Origin: Caenispirillum bisanense
GTDB taxonomy: Bacteria; Pseudomonadota; Alphaproteobacteria; Rhodospirillales; Rhodospirillaceae
Assembly: GCF_900230255.1 (NCBI RefSeq)
Contig: NZ_OCNJ01000009.1
Location: 122,300 to 186,299 of the forward strand
Length of the DNA stretch: 64,000 nt
Direction: 5' to 3'
Numbering within the stretch: the stretch's first letter is position 1; every line of letters starts with the position of its first letter. Below the pieces are notes generated by a model that saw nothing but the letters and a program-made list of their open reading frames with translations, was not told the origin of the DNA and ran no database searches. Shown one piece after another: positions 18,981-27,885 of this stretch. The translations under genes and the position numbers were made by a program.

Positions 18981-19781
18981 ATGTCCGATCACAGCGACGT
19001 TCTGATCCTCAAGCGCGAACTTCTGGGCCTGTTCCAGCACATCCAGAAGATCCGCAAGGAGATCGCGGCCATCCGCCGGCCGGGCACGGATCCCGAAAAG
19101 GACCATTTCTCCAAGATGTCGGACGAACTCGACGCCATCGTGCAGGCGACCGAGGTGGCGACCGACACCATCATGACCAACGTCGAGCAGCTGGAAGACA
19201 TCATCAACACCGTGCGGCCCATGGTGGCCGACCCCGACGGCCGCGCCCTGCTCGACACCGTGCCGGAGAAGACGGGCGCCATTTTCGAGGCCTGCGCCTT
19301 CCAGGACATCACCGGTCAGCGCATCACCAAGGTGGTCAACTCGCTGCAATACGTGGAAGACCGCGTCAACGCGCTGATCTCCATCTGGGGCGAAAACCAG
19401 ATCGCCCACGAGGCGCCCGACGACCAGAAGCCGACCGACGAGTACAAGCAGTACCTCAACGGCCCGCAGCTGGCCGGCCACGGCGTCAGCCAGGCCGACG
19501 TCGACGCCATGTTCGGCACCGCTGCGCCCAAGCCCGCCGCCCCGACGCCTGCCGCCCCGGCAGCGGCGCCGCCGCCGCCGCAACAGCAGCAGGCCAAGCC
19601 GGTGAGCCCGGCACCCGCCGCCGCGCCGCGGCCGGTGGCCCCGGCGCCCGCTCCCAAGCCCGCCGCCGCTGCGCCGGCGCCGAAGCCGGCCGCGCCGCCG
19701 CCCGCGCCCAAGAAGGAAGAGCCGCCGGCCGCCGGCGGGTCGAGCTTCTCCCAGGACGACATCGACAAGCTGTTCGGCTGA
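18981..19781 (+). CDS. cheZ: chemotaxis protein phosphatase CheZ
   Basis: 266-residue CheZ-family protein, which speeds dephosphorylation of CheY-P. The long four-helix-bundle core spans about 1-140 and carries the catalytic pair in QDITGQ: D109 and Q113 correspond to Asp143 and Gln147 of E. coli CheZ. Two short motifs that resemble the CheY-docking peptide of CheZ and FliM are present: SQADVDAMFG at 170-179 and SQDDIDKLFG at the very C-terminus (257-266). A Pro/Ala/Lys-rich linker of about 75 residues separates them. No other che or fla gene is in the window. It ends 34 bp before a convergent MFS gene. Confidence 0.9.
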   Translation: MSDHSDVLILKRELLGLFQHIQKIRKEIAAIRRPGTDPEKDHFSKMSDELDAIVQATEVATDTIMTNVEQLEDIINTVRPMVADPDGRALLDTVPEKTGAIFEACAFQDITGQRITKVVNSLQYVEDRVNALISIWGENQIAHEAPDDQKPTDEYKQYLNGPQLAGHGVSQADVDAMFGTAAPKPAAPTPAAPAAAPPPPQQQQAKPVSPAPAAAPRPVAPAPAPKPAAAAPAPKPAAPPPAPKKEEPPAAGGSSFSQDDIDKLFG

Positions 19782-19814
19782 TCCGCCCCGCTCCCGCGGC
19801 GCGGAGGCCGAGGC

Positions 19815-21026
19815 TCAGGCGGCCGCCGCAGCCCGCTTGCGCCGTGCCGCCATCAGCCCCAGTGCCGCCACCAGCGACAGGGCGATGGGCAGGGTGGTCG
19901 CCATGTTGACGCCGTCCCAGCCGATGCGGGCCTGCATGGCCGCCGACCCGAAGCTCGCCAGCGCCACTGACCCGAACACCAGGCAGTCGTTGAAGGCCTG
20001 CACCTTGGCGCGTTCTTCCGGCTGGTAGGTTTCGGTGAGCAGGGTGGTGCCGCCGATGTACATGAAGTTCCAGCCGACGCCGAGCAGCACCAGCGCCAGC
20101 CAGAAGTTGGCCAGCTCCACGCCCGCCAGCGCCACGGCGATGCAGGCGAGGTTCAGCACGCCGCCGGCGACGATGATCGGCAGCACGCCGAAGCGCCGGA
20201 TCAGGTTTCCCGTGAAGAAGCTGGGCAGGAACATGCCGACCACGTGCCACTGGATGACCCAGGCGCTGTCGGTGAAGGGAAAGCCGCAGGCGACCATGGC
20301 AAGCGGCGTCGCCGTCATCTCCAGGTTCATCACCGCATAGCCGAACATGGCCGCCAGCACGGCGACCACGAAGGCCGGCTGGCGGGCGATCCGCCCCAGC
20401 GGCCGGCCGCTGCCGGCGCTGCCGCCGGCCTTGGGCAGGGGCGGCATGCGCAGGAACTGCAGCACGACGATGGTGAGGGCCGCGAGGCCGGCGGTGCCGA
20501 TGTAGGACCCGGCGAAGACCACCGGCAGCAGGTCGGTGGTGCCCTTGGCGAGCTCGCCGCCGATCAGCGCCGCCACCAGGCCGCCGGCCAGCACCCACGA
20601 GATGGCGCGGGCGCGGAACCGCTCGTCGCTGGCCTCGGCGGCGGCGAAGCGCAGGAACTGCCAGCTCGCGTTGTAGACGCCGATGATGGCGCCGGCGACG
20701 CAGAACAGCACGAAGTCGCCCATCAGCAGCGCCTGCATGGACAACAGCCCGCCGACGATGCCGAACACCTGCCCGACGGTGAAGCCGACCCGCCGGCCGA
20801 GCCGCGCCATGAGGTGGGCGAGGGGGAAGGTGGCGACCATGGTGGTGGCGAACTGCAGGGTCAGCGGCAGGGTCACCAGGCTCGGGTCGATGTCGAAGGT
20901 GCCGCCGGCCAGCGCCGTCACGGTGAACACCAGCACGGCGCTCGACATGCTGAGCGCCTGCGCCACCGACAGCAGCAGGACGTTGCGCCGCATGTGCGGC
21001 GGCGCGGAGGCGGCGGCTTCGGCCAC
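19815..21026 (-). CDS. MFS transporter
   Basis: 403-residue major facilitator with twelve predicted hydrophobic segments and the loop 2-3 motif in abbreviated form (LMARLGRRVGF). A repeat of it is present between helices 8 and 9 (NLIRRFGVLP). Several helices carry conserved Trp/Asn (GVYNASWQFLRF, GVGWNFMYIGGTT), resembling uncharacterised MFS proteins related to riboflavin or drug transporters. Substrate cannot be named from sequence. It is transcribed towards cheZ; 73 bp separate its start from the end of the HD hydrolase on the same strand. Confidence 0.85.
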   Translation of the reverse strand: MAEAAASAPPHMRRNVLLLSVAQALSMSSAVLVFTVTALAGGTFDIDPSLVTLPLTLQFATTMVATFPLAHLMARLGRRVGFTVGQVFGIVGGLLSMQALLMGDFVLFCVAGAIIGVYNASWQFLRFAAAEASDERFRARAISWVLAGGLVAALIGGELAKGTTDLLPVVFAGSYIGTAGLAALTIVVLQFLRMPPLPKAGGSAGSGRPLGRIARQPAFVVAVLAAMFGYAVMNLEMTATPLAMVACGFPFTDSAWVIQWHVVGMFLPSFFTGNLIRRFGVLPIIVAGGVLNLACIAVALAGVELANFWLALVLLGVGWNFMYIGGTTLLTETYQPEERAKVQAFNDCLVFGSVALASFGSAAMQARIGWDGVNMATTLPIALSLVAALGLMAARRKRAAAAA

Positions 21027-21099
21027 GGCGCGGGCTCCTTCAGAAAGGTCTAATGCAGCACCCTAGCAGCCGCGGCCGGCGCCGGGCAGGGCCATTGCC

Positions 21100-21738
21100 T
21101 CAGGGTCGCGGCGGCCCGGCCAGCGCCATCTCCTGCTCCAGGCGCCGGAAACCGTCGAGGAAGCGGCGCTCCGCCTCGCGGCTCGGCAGCGGCGTCAGCA
21201 CCACCTTCGGCAGCGGCCGCGCCTTGATGCCGAGCACCGGCTTCAGCTCGTCGGCGGTGAAGCCGGCCAACTGCACCGCCTCGGTGGCGGCGGCGATCTG
21301 GTCGGCCTTCTTGATGAGCGCCTTGATCTCGGGGTCGAGCCGCGCCGGCACGCCGAAGCGGATGTGGATGGCCTCCGTCAGGCGCGCCTCCACCTCGCGG
21401 AAGACGTCGCCGACCACGGCCTTGAGCGGCGTGATGAGGTCGTGCGTCACGTATTCGCTGGCGTCGTGCAGCTTGCCGGCCATCAGCACCCAGGGCGGCG
21501 GCTTGGGGCGGAAGCCGCGCAGGATGTCGACCACCAGGTCGGAATGCTGCGCGATGGACCAGGCGTGATCGCCGATGGTCTGGCCGTTCCACCGCGTGTT
21601 GCGGGCGAGGCCGAGGGCGATGTCGGTGATCTCCACGTCGATGGGCGACGGTTCCAGCAGGTTCAGCCGCCGGCCGGAGAGCATGCGCTGCCAGGTGCGC
21701 GGGGCGTGCTGGCGAAGCAGTCGGTGGGTATCGGTCAC
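21100..21738 (-). CDS. HD-domain hydrolase (YfbR-like phosphohydrolase)
   Basis: 212-residue HD protein. The metal ligands of the HD superfamily are visible: His in DHAWSIAQHSDLV, the HD pair in MAGKLHDASEYVTHDLITPLK and a later Asp in KKADQIAAATEA. Related proteins such as YfbR remove phosphate from deoxynucleoside monophosphates; the exact substrate here is not determined. The GTG at 21738 follows GGGAGACGAG and gives the sensible N-terminus VTDTHRLLRQHAPR. A TTG 45 bases further upstream lacks a ribosome-binding site. It may share a transcript with the MFS gene downstream. Confidence 0.8.
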   Translation of the reverse strand: MTDTHRLLRQHAPRTWQRMLSGRRLNLLEPSPIDVEITDIALGLARNTRWNGQTIGDHAWSIAQHSDLVVDILRGFRPKPPPWVLMAGKLHDASEYVTHDLITPLKAVVGDVFREVEARLTEAIHIRFGVPARLDPEIKALIKKADQIAAATEAVQLAGFTADELKPVLGIKARPLPKVVLTPLPSREAERRFLDGFRRLEQEMALAGPPRP

Positions 21739-21911
21739 GGTGGGGGCTCGTCTCCCGTCGGCCACAGCGTTGCAGTGCGGCAACAGTCGGTGAAGGTCTT
21801 GCTGCGCCGGCCCAGTTTAACGCCCGGCGCGGCTTGATGAAACGAAGCGCCGGGTTATGGTGGAGCGCGCGGCCCGGATCAAGGGCTGCCGCCGTCCTGG
21901 AGGAGTTCCGC

Positions 21912-22343
21912 ATGCCCGCCGTCCTGCGCAGATTGCGCGCCGTTCTCGTGCTCGTGCCGCTCATGGTGGCCGCACCCGGACTCGCGACGGCCCAGATGAT
22001 CGGGACCCCCGACGGCTGGACGGAAGAAGTCTTCGCCGAACTGCGCGCCGGCCGCTACGACCAGTTCCAGCAGCGCCTCCAGGACGCGCTGGAGGCCGAC
22101 CCGCGCCAGCTGTCGGAAATGGTCGGCCGCCTGCAGCGCTGGGCCGGGCCGGACGCGGTGCAGTACATCGACATGCTGGAAAGCGAGAACTACGGCACCA
22201 GCCTGTTGCGCCGGACCTATCAGGCGCATTTCGGCGGCCGGCGGTTCATGTTCTTCCTGGTCCAGTTCGCCCGCGGTGCCGACGGCTGGCTGCTGATGGA
22301 CTTCAAGGCCTCCACCAGCCCGAGTGACTTCCTCGGCCCGTGA
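21912..22343 (+). CDS. secreted protein of unknown function
   Basis: 143-residue product with a clear signal peptide (RRLRAVLVLVPLMVAAPGL, cleavage after about ATAQ, residue 28). A mature part of about 115 residues contains DGWTEEVFAELRAGRYDQFQQRLQ and a C-terminal segment with alternating hydrophobic residues (RFMFFLVQFARGADGWLLMDF). That segment resembles the beta-rich end of NTF2-like or DUF4864-like secreted proteins, but this is not firm. Start at 21912 follows GGAGG by 7 bases; an in-frame ATG at 21834 would put 26 extra residues before the signal peptide. Confidence 0.7.
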   Translation: MPAVLRRLRAVLVLVPLMVAAPGLATAQMIGTPDGWTEEVFAELRAGRYDQFQQRLQDALEADPRQLSEMVGRLQRWAGPDAVQYIDMLESENYGTSLLRRTYQAHFGGRRFMFFLVQFARGADGWLLMDFKASTSPSDFLGP

Positions 22344-22388
22344 GGGCGGGGCGTGCGGCGCCGCCTGCTTTTGCCACTGGAGTCTTCT

Positions 22389-22508
22389 TTGTCATGCCCG
22401 GCCACCGAGCCGGGCATCCACGGCTCCCCAGGCGCTTGCCGTGGAGGGCAGAGCCACGGTCGACGCTGGGGACGCCGTGGATGGCCGGATCAAGTCCGGC
22501 TATGACAA
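22389..22508. repeat. paired palindromic intergenic repeat (single element)
   Basis: A 120-bp element bounded by TTGTCAT (22389-22395) and its inverted counterpart ATGACAA (22502-22508). The left end folds as a hairpin (GCCCGGC-loop-GCCGGGC) followed by ATCCACGG; the right end mirrors it (CCGTGGAT followed by a GCCGG/CCGGC hairpin). The same layout occurs at 34.7-35.0 kb and 43.3-44.1 kb. With the half element at 22531-22565 it fills most of the 325-bp gap between the secreted protein and the DUF4344 gene. Confidence 0.75.
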
Positions 22509-22530
22509 TGTGGTCTTTTAAATCAAACAC

Positions 22531-22565
22531 TTGTGATAGCCGGCCTCCGAGCCGGGGATCCACGG
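22531..22565. repeat. half element of the palindromic repeat family
   Basis: Starts TTGTGATAGCCGGC, has the loop CTCCGA shared with the 34.7-kb copies, then GCCGGGGATCCACGG. Only the left half of the paired element is present; no right half follows before the next gene. Confidence 0.6.
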
Positions 22566-22668
22566 CGTGCACGGCATAGGCCGCCGCGGCCTCTCAATCC
22601 CTCTTCCCCCGGCGCGGGAAGCGGCGTACTTCTGGCGATGTTCTACACCGTTCGGGGGAGCGAAGAGC

Positions 22669-23523
22669 ATGGGGCGGTTGCTGGTGCGGTTGGGGGTGCT
22701 GGTGGTCGGCCTGCTGGCCATGATCGTCGCGGGGACGGCGGCGCAGGCCGCCAGCAGCGTCGAGAAATACCCGACGAAGAAGCAGAGCGCCCGACAGGCC
22801 TTCACCGCCGAGGAGCGCCAGGAAATAGACGACTTCGTCGCCGGCAACGTGCTCTTCACCCTCTATCACGAGGCCGGCCACGCCATGGTCTCGGAGTTCG
22901 AGCTGCCGGTGCTCGGGCGCGAGGAGGACGCGGTGGATTCGCTCGCCGCCCTCATGATGATCCCCGAGGAGCCCGACGAGCAGCAGGACGCCTGGATCAT
23001 CGCCGCCGCCGACTGGTTCGCCATGGTCTACGAACTCGACGACAGCGAGATGGAATACGCCGATTACGCCGGCGAACACGGCCTCGACCTGCAGCGCTAC
23101 TACCAGATCATCTGCCTGATCTACGGCTCCGACCCGGAAGGCTTCGCCGACCTGGCGGAATACGCCGAACTGCCGCCCGAGCGCGCCGAGCGCTGCCCCG
23201 ACGAGCTGGCCCAGGTGGCACGCAGCTGGGTGTCGCTGCTGGAGCCGCACGAGGGCAAGGCGAAGAAGCCCATCGTCGTGTCCTACGGCGATCCCGGCGA
23301 GTATGGCGACGCCGCCGACGTCCTGCGCGAGAGCGGCGTGATGGAGGTGGTTGCCGAGGAACTCTCCACCACCTTCGCCTTCCCCAACCAGATCCGCATG
23401 GTCGCCGAGCAGTGCGGCGAGGAAAACGCCTATTGGGACCCGGACGCGCGCACCATCACGCTCTGTTACGAACTGGTGGATGGCGCCCGCCTCCTCATCG
23501 TCGACGACATCCGCGCCCGCTGA
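22669..23523 (+). CDS. secreted DUF4344-family putative metallopeptidase
   Basis: 284-residue protein with a signal peptide (LLVRLGVLVVGLLAMIVAGTAAQA, first about 26 residues). A zinc-peptidase-like HExxH motif, HEAGH, lies in FTLYHEAGHAMVSEFELPVLG near residue 67. Acidic downstream segments (REEDAVDSLAALMM) and a C-terminal repeat-like helix with NAYWDPDARTITLCYEL follow. These are the marks of DUF4344 proteins, predicted periplasmic metallopeptidases of unknown substrate. ATG at 22669 is preceded by GGGGGAGCGAAG. The upstream frame is open but crosses the repeat region. Confidence 0.85.
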   Translation: MGRLLVRLGVLVVGLLAMIVAGTAAQAASSVEKYPTKKQSARQAFTAEERQEIDDFVAGNVLFTLYHEAGHAMVSEFELPVLGREEDAVDSLAALMMIPEEPDEQQDAWIIAAADWFAMVYELDDSEMEYADYAGEHGLDLQRYYQIICLIYGSDPEGFADLAEYAELPPERAERCPDELAQVARSWVSLLEPHEGKAKKPIVVSYGDPGEYGDAADVLRESGVMEVVAEELSTTFAFPNQIRMVAEQCGEENAYWDPDARTITLCYELVDGARLLIVDDIRAR

Positions 23524-23617
23524 GACCCGCCTCGACCGGACCGCGACGCCTGCCCGCTTGCCCGACCGCGCCCGTACGCCGATAATCGACCCGCGCTAAC
23601 CCCTTGGCGGAGAAGAG

Positions 23618-24946
23618 ATGCGCGCGGCATGGCTGCGTCCGATCCTGGTTCTGGCGGCGGTGCTCGGCCTCGCCGCCTGCGGGGCCGGCGGCGGCGAAGG
23701 GCCGCGGGTGGATGCCTGCAAGGCGGTGCTCGCGCTGCTCGATCCCGGCACCCGGGTGCAGAGCGCGCGCGGCCCCGGTGTGTTCGAGCCGACGGTGGAC
23801 CTCGCCTACAAGGACGCCACCGGCCAGGACCACTGGCTGAGCTGCACCTTCCGCCGCGGCGTGTGGCCCGACCTCGCCCTGGTGCTGACCGAGGTGACGG
23901 GCGACCGCTTCGGCACCGTGGAGCGCATGCGCCTGACCTGGCTGTCCCTCGCTCTCGGCCTGCCGCGCGAGTCGACGGCGCCCGATCTGGGCGGCACCGC
24001 GTCGCTCGGCGGGGTGCCGCTGCCCGACCAGGTGCTCTATCTGCTGCAGCAGGTGAACAACGGCATCGTCACCGCCTGCGTCTACGGCCTGCTGGCCATG
24101 GGCTTCACCCTGGTCTACGCCATCACCGGGCGCATCAATCTGGCGCTCGGCGGGCTCTATACCATCGGCGCCTTCGCCGCCGGGGCCGTGATCGCCGGCA
24201 GCGTCATGGCCGGCGCCTTCGGCAGCCCCGTCCTGCTGCTGCTGACCCTGGCCGCCGCCGCGGCCTGGGCGGCGCTCAGCGGCTGGACCATGGAGCGGTC
24301 GTTCTTCCGCCCGCTGCACGCCGCCGGTACCCAGGCGCCGCTGATCGCGTCGCTCGGCATGGCGCTGGCGATCTCGGAGGGGTTCCGCATCCTCACCGGC
24401 GCCCGCGACCTGTGGCCGCCGCCGCTGTTCGGCGACCCCTATGCGGTGCTGGAGGGCGTGGACCTCGCCTTGCACGTCCGCCAGGCGCAGCCGGCGGTGG
24501 TGGCGCTGACGCTGGCCGTCTACCTCGCCCTGTGGCACCTGCTGCGCAGCACCCGCCTCGGCCGCGAGCAGCGCGCCTGCGCCGACGACGTGGGCATGGC
24601 GCGGCTGTCGGGGGTGGACGTCGGCCGCACCATCGGGGTCACCTTCGCCCTCGCCGGGGCCTGCGCCGGGGTGGCGGGCACGCTGGTGACGCTGGTCTAC
24701 GGCGGGGTCAACTTCTTCATGGGCTGGACCGTCGGCTTCAAGGCCCTGGCCGCCGCGGTTGTGGGCGGCATCGGCTCGGTGCCGGGCGCCATGCTGGGCG
24801 GGCTGCTCATCGGCATGGGCGAGGCGCTGTGGACCGCCTATCTGCCCGGCGAGTGGCGCGACGTGGCGGTGTTCGGCCTGCTCATCGTGTTCCTGACGCT
24901 GAAGCCGCGCGGCCTGCTCGGCGTCGCCCGCCAGATGCGCGACTGA
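23618..24946 (+). CDS. LivH-type ABC permease with an N-terminal lipoprotein extension
   Basis: 442 residues in two parts. Residues 1-135 look like a lipoprotein: a signal sequence with lipobox LAAC (Cys21), then about 110 soluble residues with two further cysteines (C34, C77) in VDACKAVLALLDPG and HWLSCTFRRG. From about 137 the sequence is a branched-chain amino acid type permease (LLQQVNNGIVTACVYGLLAMGFTLVYAITGRINLALGG, about eight helices, GGIGSVPGAMLGGLLIG near the end). A permease normally has no such domain and is flanked by LivM, LivG, LivF and a binding protein; none is here. Start ATG follows GGAGAAGAG. It ends base-to-base with the convergent GNAT gene. Confidence 0.8.
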   Translation: MRAAWLRPILVLAAVLGLAACGAGGGEGPRVDACKAVLALLDPGTRVQSARGPGVFEPTVDLAYKDATGQDHWLSCTFRRGVWPDLALVLTEVTGDRFGTVERMRLTWLSLALGLPRESTAPDLGGTASLGGVPLPDQVLYLLQQVNNGIVTACVYGLLAMGFTLVYAITGRINLALGGLYTIGAFAAGAVIAGSVMAGAFGSPVLLLLTLAAAAAWAALSGWTMERSFFRPLHAAGTQAPLIASLGMALAISEGFRILTGARDLWPPPLFGDPYAVLEGVDLALHVRQAQPAVVALTLAVYLALWHLLRSTRLGREQRACADDVGMARLSGVDVGRTIGVTFALAGACAGVAGTLVTLVYGGVNFFMGWTVGFKALAAAVVGGIGSVPGAMLGGLLIGMGEALWTAYLPGEWRDVAVFGLLIVFLTLKPRGLLGVARQMRD

Positions 24947-25438
24947 TCACATGCGGTAGACCCGGTCGCCGGCCCCGAGCGGCCGATGCAGCACCACGTG
25001 CGGCCCGAGCGGCGGCAGATCGAAGGGCGCGCCGATGCGCACGAAGCCGAAGCGGCGGTAGAAGGGCTCGACCTCTGTGCGCCCGTTGCACCACATCAGG
25101 CCGCCCTCCTGCTGCAGGGCGCAGTGGGCGATCACGGCGTGCAGCAGCGATTCGCCGACGTGGCGGCCGCGGAAGGCGGGCGCCACGGCCATGCCGCGCA
25201 GGCGCCACTCGCCGCGGCCGGTGCCGCCGTCCTCCGCCTCGTCGAACACCGACGCCACCCCGATCAGCCGGTCGTCGAGCCATGCGCCGGCGTGGAAGGC
25301 GCCGGGCGCCTCGTCCAGCGGGTAGACGCAGTCCGCCGGCGTCTGCATGGGGCGCAGCACGGCGTGGCGCAGCGGCACCGTGACGGCGGCGGCGATGGGC
25401 GCGAGGCGAACGGGCAGGGTGGCGGCAGCGGTGGTCAT
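24947..25438 (-). CDS. GNAT family N-acetyltransferase
   Basis: 163-residue single-domain acetyltransferase. Acetyl-CoA-binding motif A is WRLRGMAVAPAFRGRHVGESLLHAVIAHC (about 83-111, with the R/Q-x-x-G-x-G/A pattern as RGRHVG), and motif B is the C-terminal YRRFGFVRIGAPFDLPPLG. The acceptor substrate is unknown; it is of the ElaA-like or general GNAT type. It abuts the stop of the preceding permease gene on the other strand with no gap, and starts 54 bp from the end of trkH on the same strand. Confidence 0.88.
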   Translation of the reverse strand: MTTAAATLPVRLAPIAAAVTVPLRHAVLRPMQTPADCVYPLDEAPGAFHAGAWLDDRLIGVASVFDEAEDGGTGRGEWRLRGMAVAPAFRGRHVGESLLHAVIAHCALQQEGGLMWCNGRTEVEPFYRRFGFVRIGAPFDLPPLGPHVVLHRPLGAGDRVYRM

Positions 25439-25491
25439 GGCGACGGCCTTTCGTGTCCCTCGTCCTTATAGGGTGTCGCGCGGCCGCCGGA

Positions 25492-26943
25492 TCAATCCCG
25501 CCAGAACTGCGGCAGGAGTAGTACCAGCACGGTATAGAGCTCCAGCCGCCCGAGCAACATGCCGAAGGCGAGCAGCCACTTGGCGGCATCGGGGAGGGGG
25601 GCGAAGTTGCCGGCCGGGCCGATGGTCGACCCGAGGCCGGGGCCGACGTTGCTGATGGCCGTCACCGCCCCCGACAAGGCCGTCACCAGATCGAGGCCGA
25701 GCAGCGCCAGCGCCATGGTCAGGAAGGCGCAGGACAGCAGGTAGAGGAAGAAGAACCCCATCACCGCCTCCGGCACGCCGGCCTGGATGGGGCGATGATT
25801 GAAGTAGGGAATGAACACCCCGTGCGGCTGCAGCAGCCGCTTGATCTGCACGCGCGCCGTCTCGTACAGGATCTGGAAGCGGAAGATCTTGATGGCGCAG
25901 GTGGTGGACCCGGCGCAGCCGCCGACGAACATCAGGCAGAACAGGGCCGCCACCGGGAAGCCGGTCCAGGCATTGAAGTCGGCGGTGGCGTAGCCCGTGC
26001 CGGTCATCACCGAGGTGACGTTGAAGGCGGCGTAGCGCAGCGCCTGGAGGGGATGGAAGGCGTCGAACAGCCACAGCCACGCCGCCACCGCCACGATGGA
26101 GACGGCCAGCGTCCCGAGGTACCAGTGCACCTGCGTGTCGGACAGCAGCGATCGGCCGTTGCCGCGCACGGTCTGCAGCAGCAGCAGGAAAGGGATGCCG
26201 CCGACGATCATGCCGCCGGTGATGATGACGTCGACCCAGGCGTTGTCGAAGGCGCCGACCGAGGCGTCGCGGGTGGAATAGCCGCCGGTGGCGATGGTGG
26301 TCATGGCGTGCGCCACCGAATCGAACCCCGACAGCCCGGCGAACCACAGCAGCAGCGCGCAGCCGAACGTGAGCGCGATGTAGAGGCCGAGCAGCGCCCC
26401 CGCCAGCTGGGTGGCGCGCGGCAGGATCTTCTCCTGCGCCTCGAAGGCCTCGACGCGGAACATCTGCATGCCGCCGACGCGCAGCAGCGGCAGGATGGTC
26501 AGCGCCATGATGATGATGCCGAGCCCGCCCAGCCACTGCAGCACCGACCGCCACAGCAGGATGCCGGGCGGCGCCATGTCGAGCCCGACCATGACCGTCG
26601 CCCCGGTGGTGGTGATGCCCGACATGGCCTCGAAGAAGGCGTCGGTGTAGGACAGGCCGGCCAGCCACAGGGGCAGGGCGGCGAAGGCCGGCAGCACGAT
26701 CCAGGTGGCGTTGGTGAGCAGGAAGGCCTGGCGCAGGTTGATGCCGGCCGGGGCGCCGCGGCTGGTGAGCACCATGGCGGCACCGAAGAACAGGCCGAGC
26801 CCGCCGGAAACGGCGAAGACTTCCCAGTCCGGGTTGGCGAGATAGGCGTCCACCACCATCGGCAGCAGCATGCCGCCCGACAGGATGAGCAGAAGCCAGC
26901 CGATGACGAGCGTCACCGGCCGGAAGTCGAGACTGGTGACCAC
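25492..26943 (-). CDS. trkH: Trk-type potassium uptake protein TrkH
   Basis: 483-residue membrane subunit of the Trk/Ktr K+ transporter. Four pore-loop repeats are visible: GITTTGATVM, TIATGGYSTRD, SVMTGTGYAT with the following GCAGSTTCAIKIFRFQ, and ISNVGPGLGSTIGPAGNF, each carrying the selectivity glycine. The regulatory NAD-binding partner TrkA is not in the window. The start is not certain. The GTG at 26943 follows GGGAGGA closely and gives a short N-terminus (VVTSLDFRP) before helix 1. An ATG at 27009 would add 22 residues. Confidence 0.93.
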   Translation of the reverse strand: MVTSLDFRPVTLVIGWLLLILSGGMLLPMVVDAYLANPDWEVFAVSGGLGLFFGAAMVLTSRGAPAGINLRQAFLLTNATWIVLPAFAALPLWLAGLSYTDAFFEAMSGITTTGATVMVGLDMAPPGILLWRSVLQWLGGLGIIIMALTILPLLRVGGMQMFRVEAFEAQEKILPRATQLAGALLGLYIALTFGCALLLWFAGLSGFDSVAHAMTTIATGGYSTRDASVGAFDNAWVDVIITGGMIVGGIPFLLLLQTVRGNGRSLLSDTQVHWYLGTLAVSIVAVAAWLWLFDAFHPLQALRYAAFNVTSVMTGTGYATADFNAWTGFPVAALFCLMFVGGCAGSTTCAIKIFRFQILYETARVQIKRLLQPHGVFIPYFNHRPIQAGVPEAVMGFFFLYLLSCAFLTMALALLGLDLVTALSGAVTAISNVGPGLGSTIGPAGNFAPLPDAAKWLLAFGMLLGRLELYTVLVLLLPQFWRD

Positions 26944-27036
26944 TGATCCTCCCGGCGTCCCCTCGGCCTTTTCGCCATCATGCGGAAGGCGGCGGCGGGT
27001 GTCCATCACCCTGACCGCGGCAGCGGAGCGCCGGAA

Positions 27037-27063
27037 CGAAAGAGGGGGCCTTCCGGCCCCCTC
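27037..27063 (-). terminator. terminator of folE
   Basis: Nine-base-pair perfect stem GAGGGGGCC/GGCCCCCTC (27042-27050 with 27055-27063) with a 4-base loop, followed on the minus strand by TTTCG. The T tract is short, so efficiency may be modest. It lies 11 bp after the folE stop. Confidence 0.6.
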
Positions 27064-27073
27064 GATCGTCGCG

Positions 27074-27745
27074 TCAGAACCCGCCGCGCTCGCCGGCGAT
27101 GAGCGCCATGAACTCGCGCCGCGTCGTCGGGTTGTCGCGGAAGGCGCCCAGCATGCGGCTGGTCACCATGGTGACGCCCGGCTTGCGGATGCCGCGGGTG
27201 GTCATGCACTGGTGCGCCGCTTCGATCACGACGGCGACGCCCTTGGGCTGCAGCACGTCGTTGATGGCGTTGGCCACCTGGGCCGTCAGCTTCTCCTGGA
27301 TCTGCAGGCGCTTGGCGTAGATCTCGATGACCCGCGCCAGCTTGGATATGCCGACGACGCGCTTGTCCGGCAGGTAGGCGACGTGGGCCTTGCCGATGAT
27401 CGGCACCATGTGGTGCTCGCAGTGGCTTTCGATGCGGATGTCGCGCAGCAGCACCATCTCGTCGTAGCCGTCGGTTTCCTCGAAGGTGCGGCGCAGGATG
27501 TCTTCGGCGTCTTCCTCGTAGCCGGCGAAGAACTCCTCGTAGGCGCGCACCACGCGGGCCGGCGTGTCGACCAGACCTTCGCGGGAGGGGTTGTCACCGG
27601 CCCAGCGCAGCAGGGTGCGCACGGCGGCTTCCGCCTCTTCGCGAGACGGGCGGCCTTCGGCGGCCAGAGCGGCCTTGGCAGAGCCGGCGGCATCGCGGTA
27701 GTCGCGCAGGGGGGCGGGGGTCTTGACGGCTTTGGTATCGCTCAC
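27074..27745 (-). CDS. folE: GTP cyclohydrolase I
   Basis: 223-residue FolE, which converts GTP to dihydroneopterin triphosphate, the first step of folate synthesis. The zinc-binding motif HCEHHM is intact in [24 protein letters not shown], with the third ligand Cys in QCMTTRG, and the GTP-binding segment [25 protein letters not shown] is present. The N-terminal about 45 residues are Ala/Glu-rich and variable, as usual. GTG start at 27745 after GGGAGCAAGAG. No other folate gene is adjacent; a weak terminator follows. Confidence 0.96.
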   Translation of the reverse strand: MSDTKAVKTPAPLRDYRDAAGSAKAALAAEGRPSREEAEAAVRTLLRWAGDNPSREGLVDTPARVVRAYEEFFAGYEEDAEDILRRTFEETDGYDEMVLLRDIRIESHCEHHMVPIIGKAHVAYLPDKRVVGISKLARVIEIYAKRLQIQEKLTAQVANAINDVLQPKGVAVVIEAAHQCMTTRGIRKPGVTMVTSRMLGAFRDNPTTRREFMALIAGERGGF

Positions 27746-27885
27746 GGGCTCTTGCTCCCATCTTTCGGTCCGGCCTGCCGGGGTGCCGGCGACCCCAATG
27801 TCGTGCGCCGGGGCGGCGGGTGCAACGAAGACGTCTTCTTCATCACGCTGCTCCGGTTTACGGGGCGCGCGTCACTTCGGTTCAC

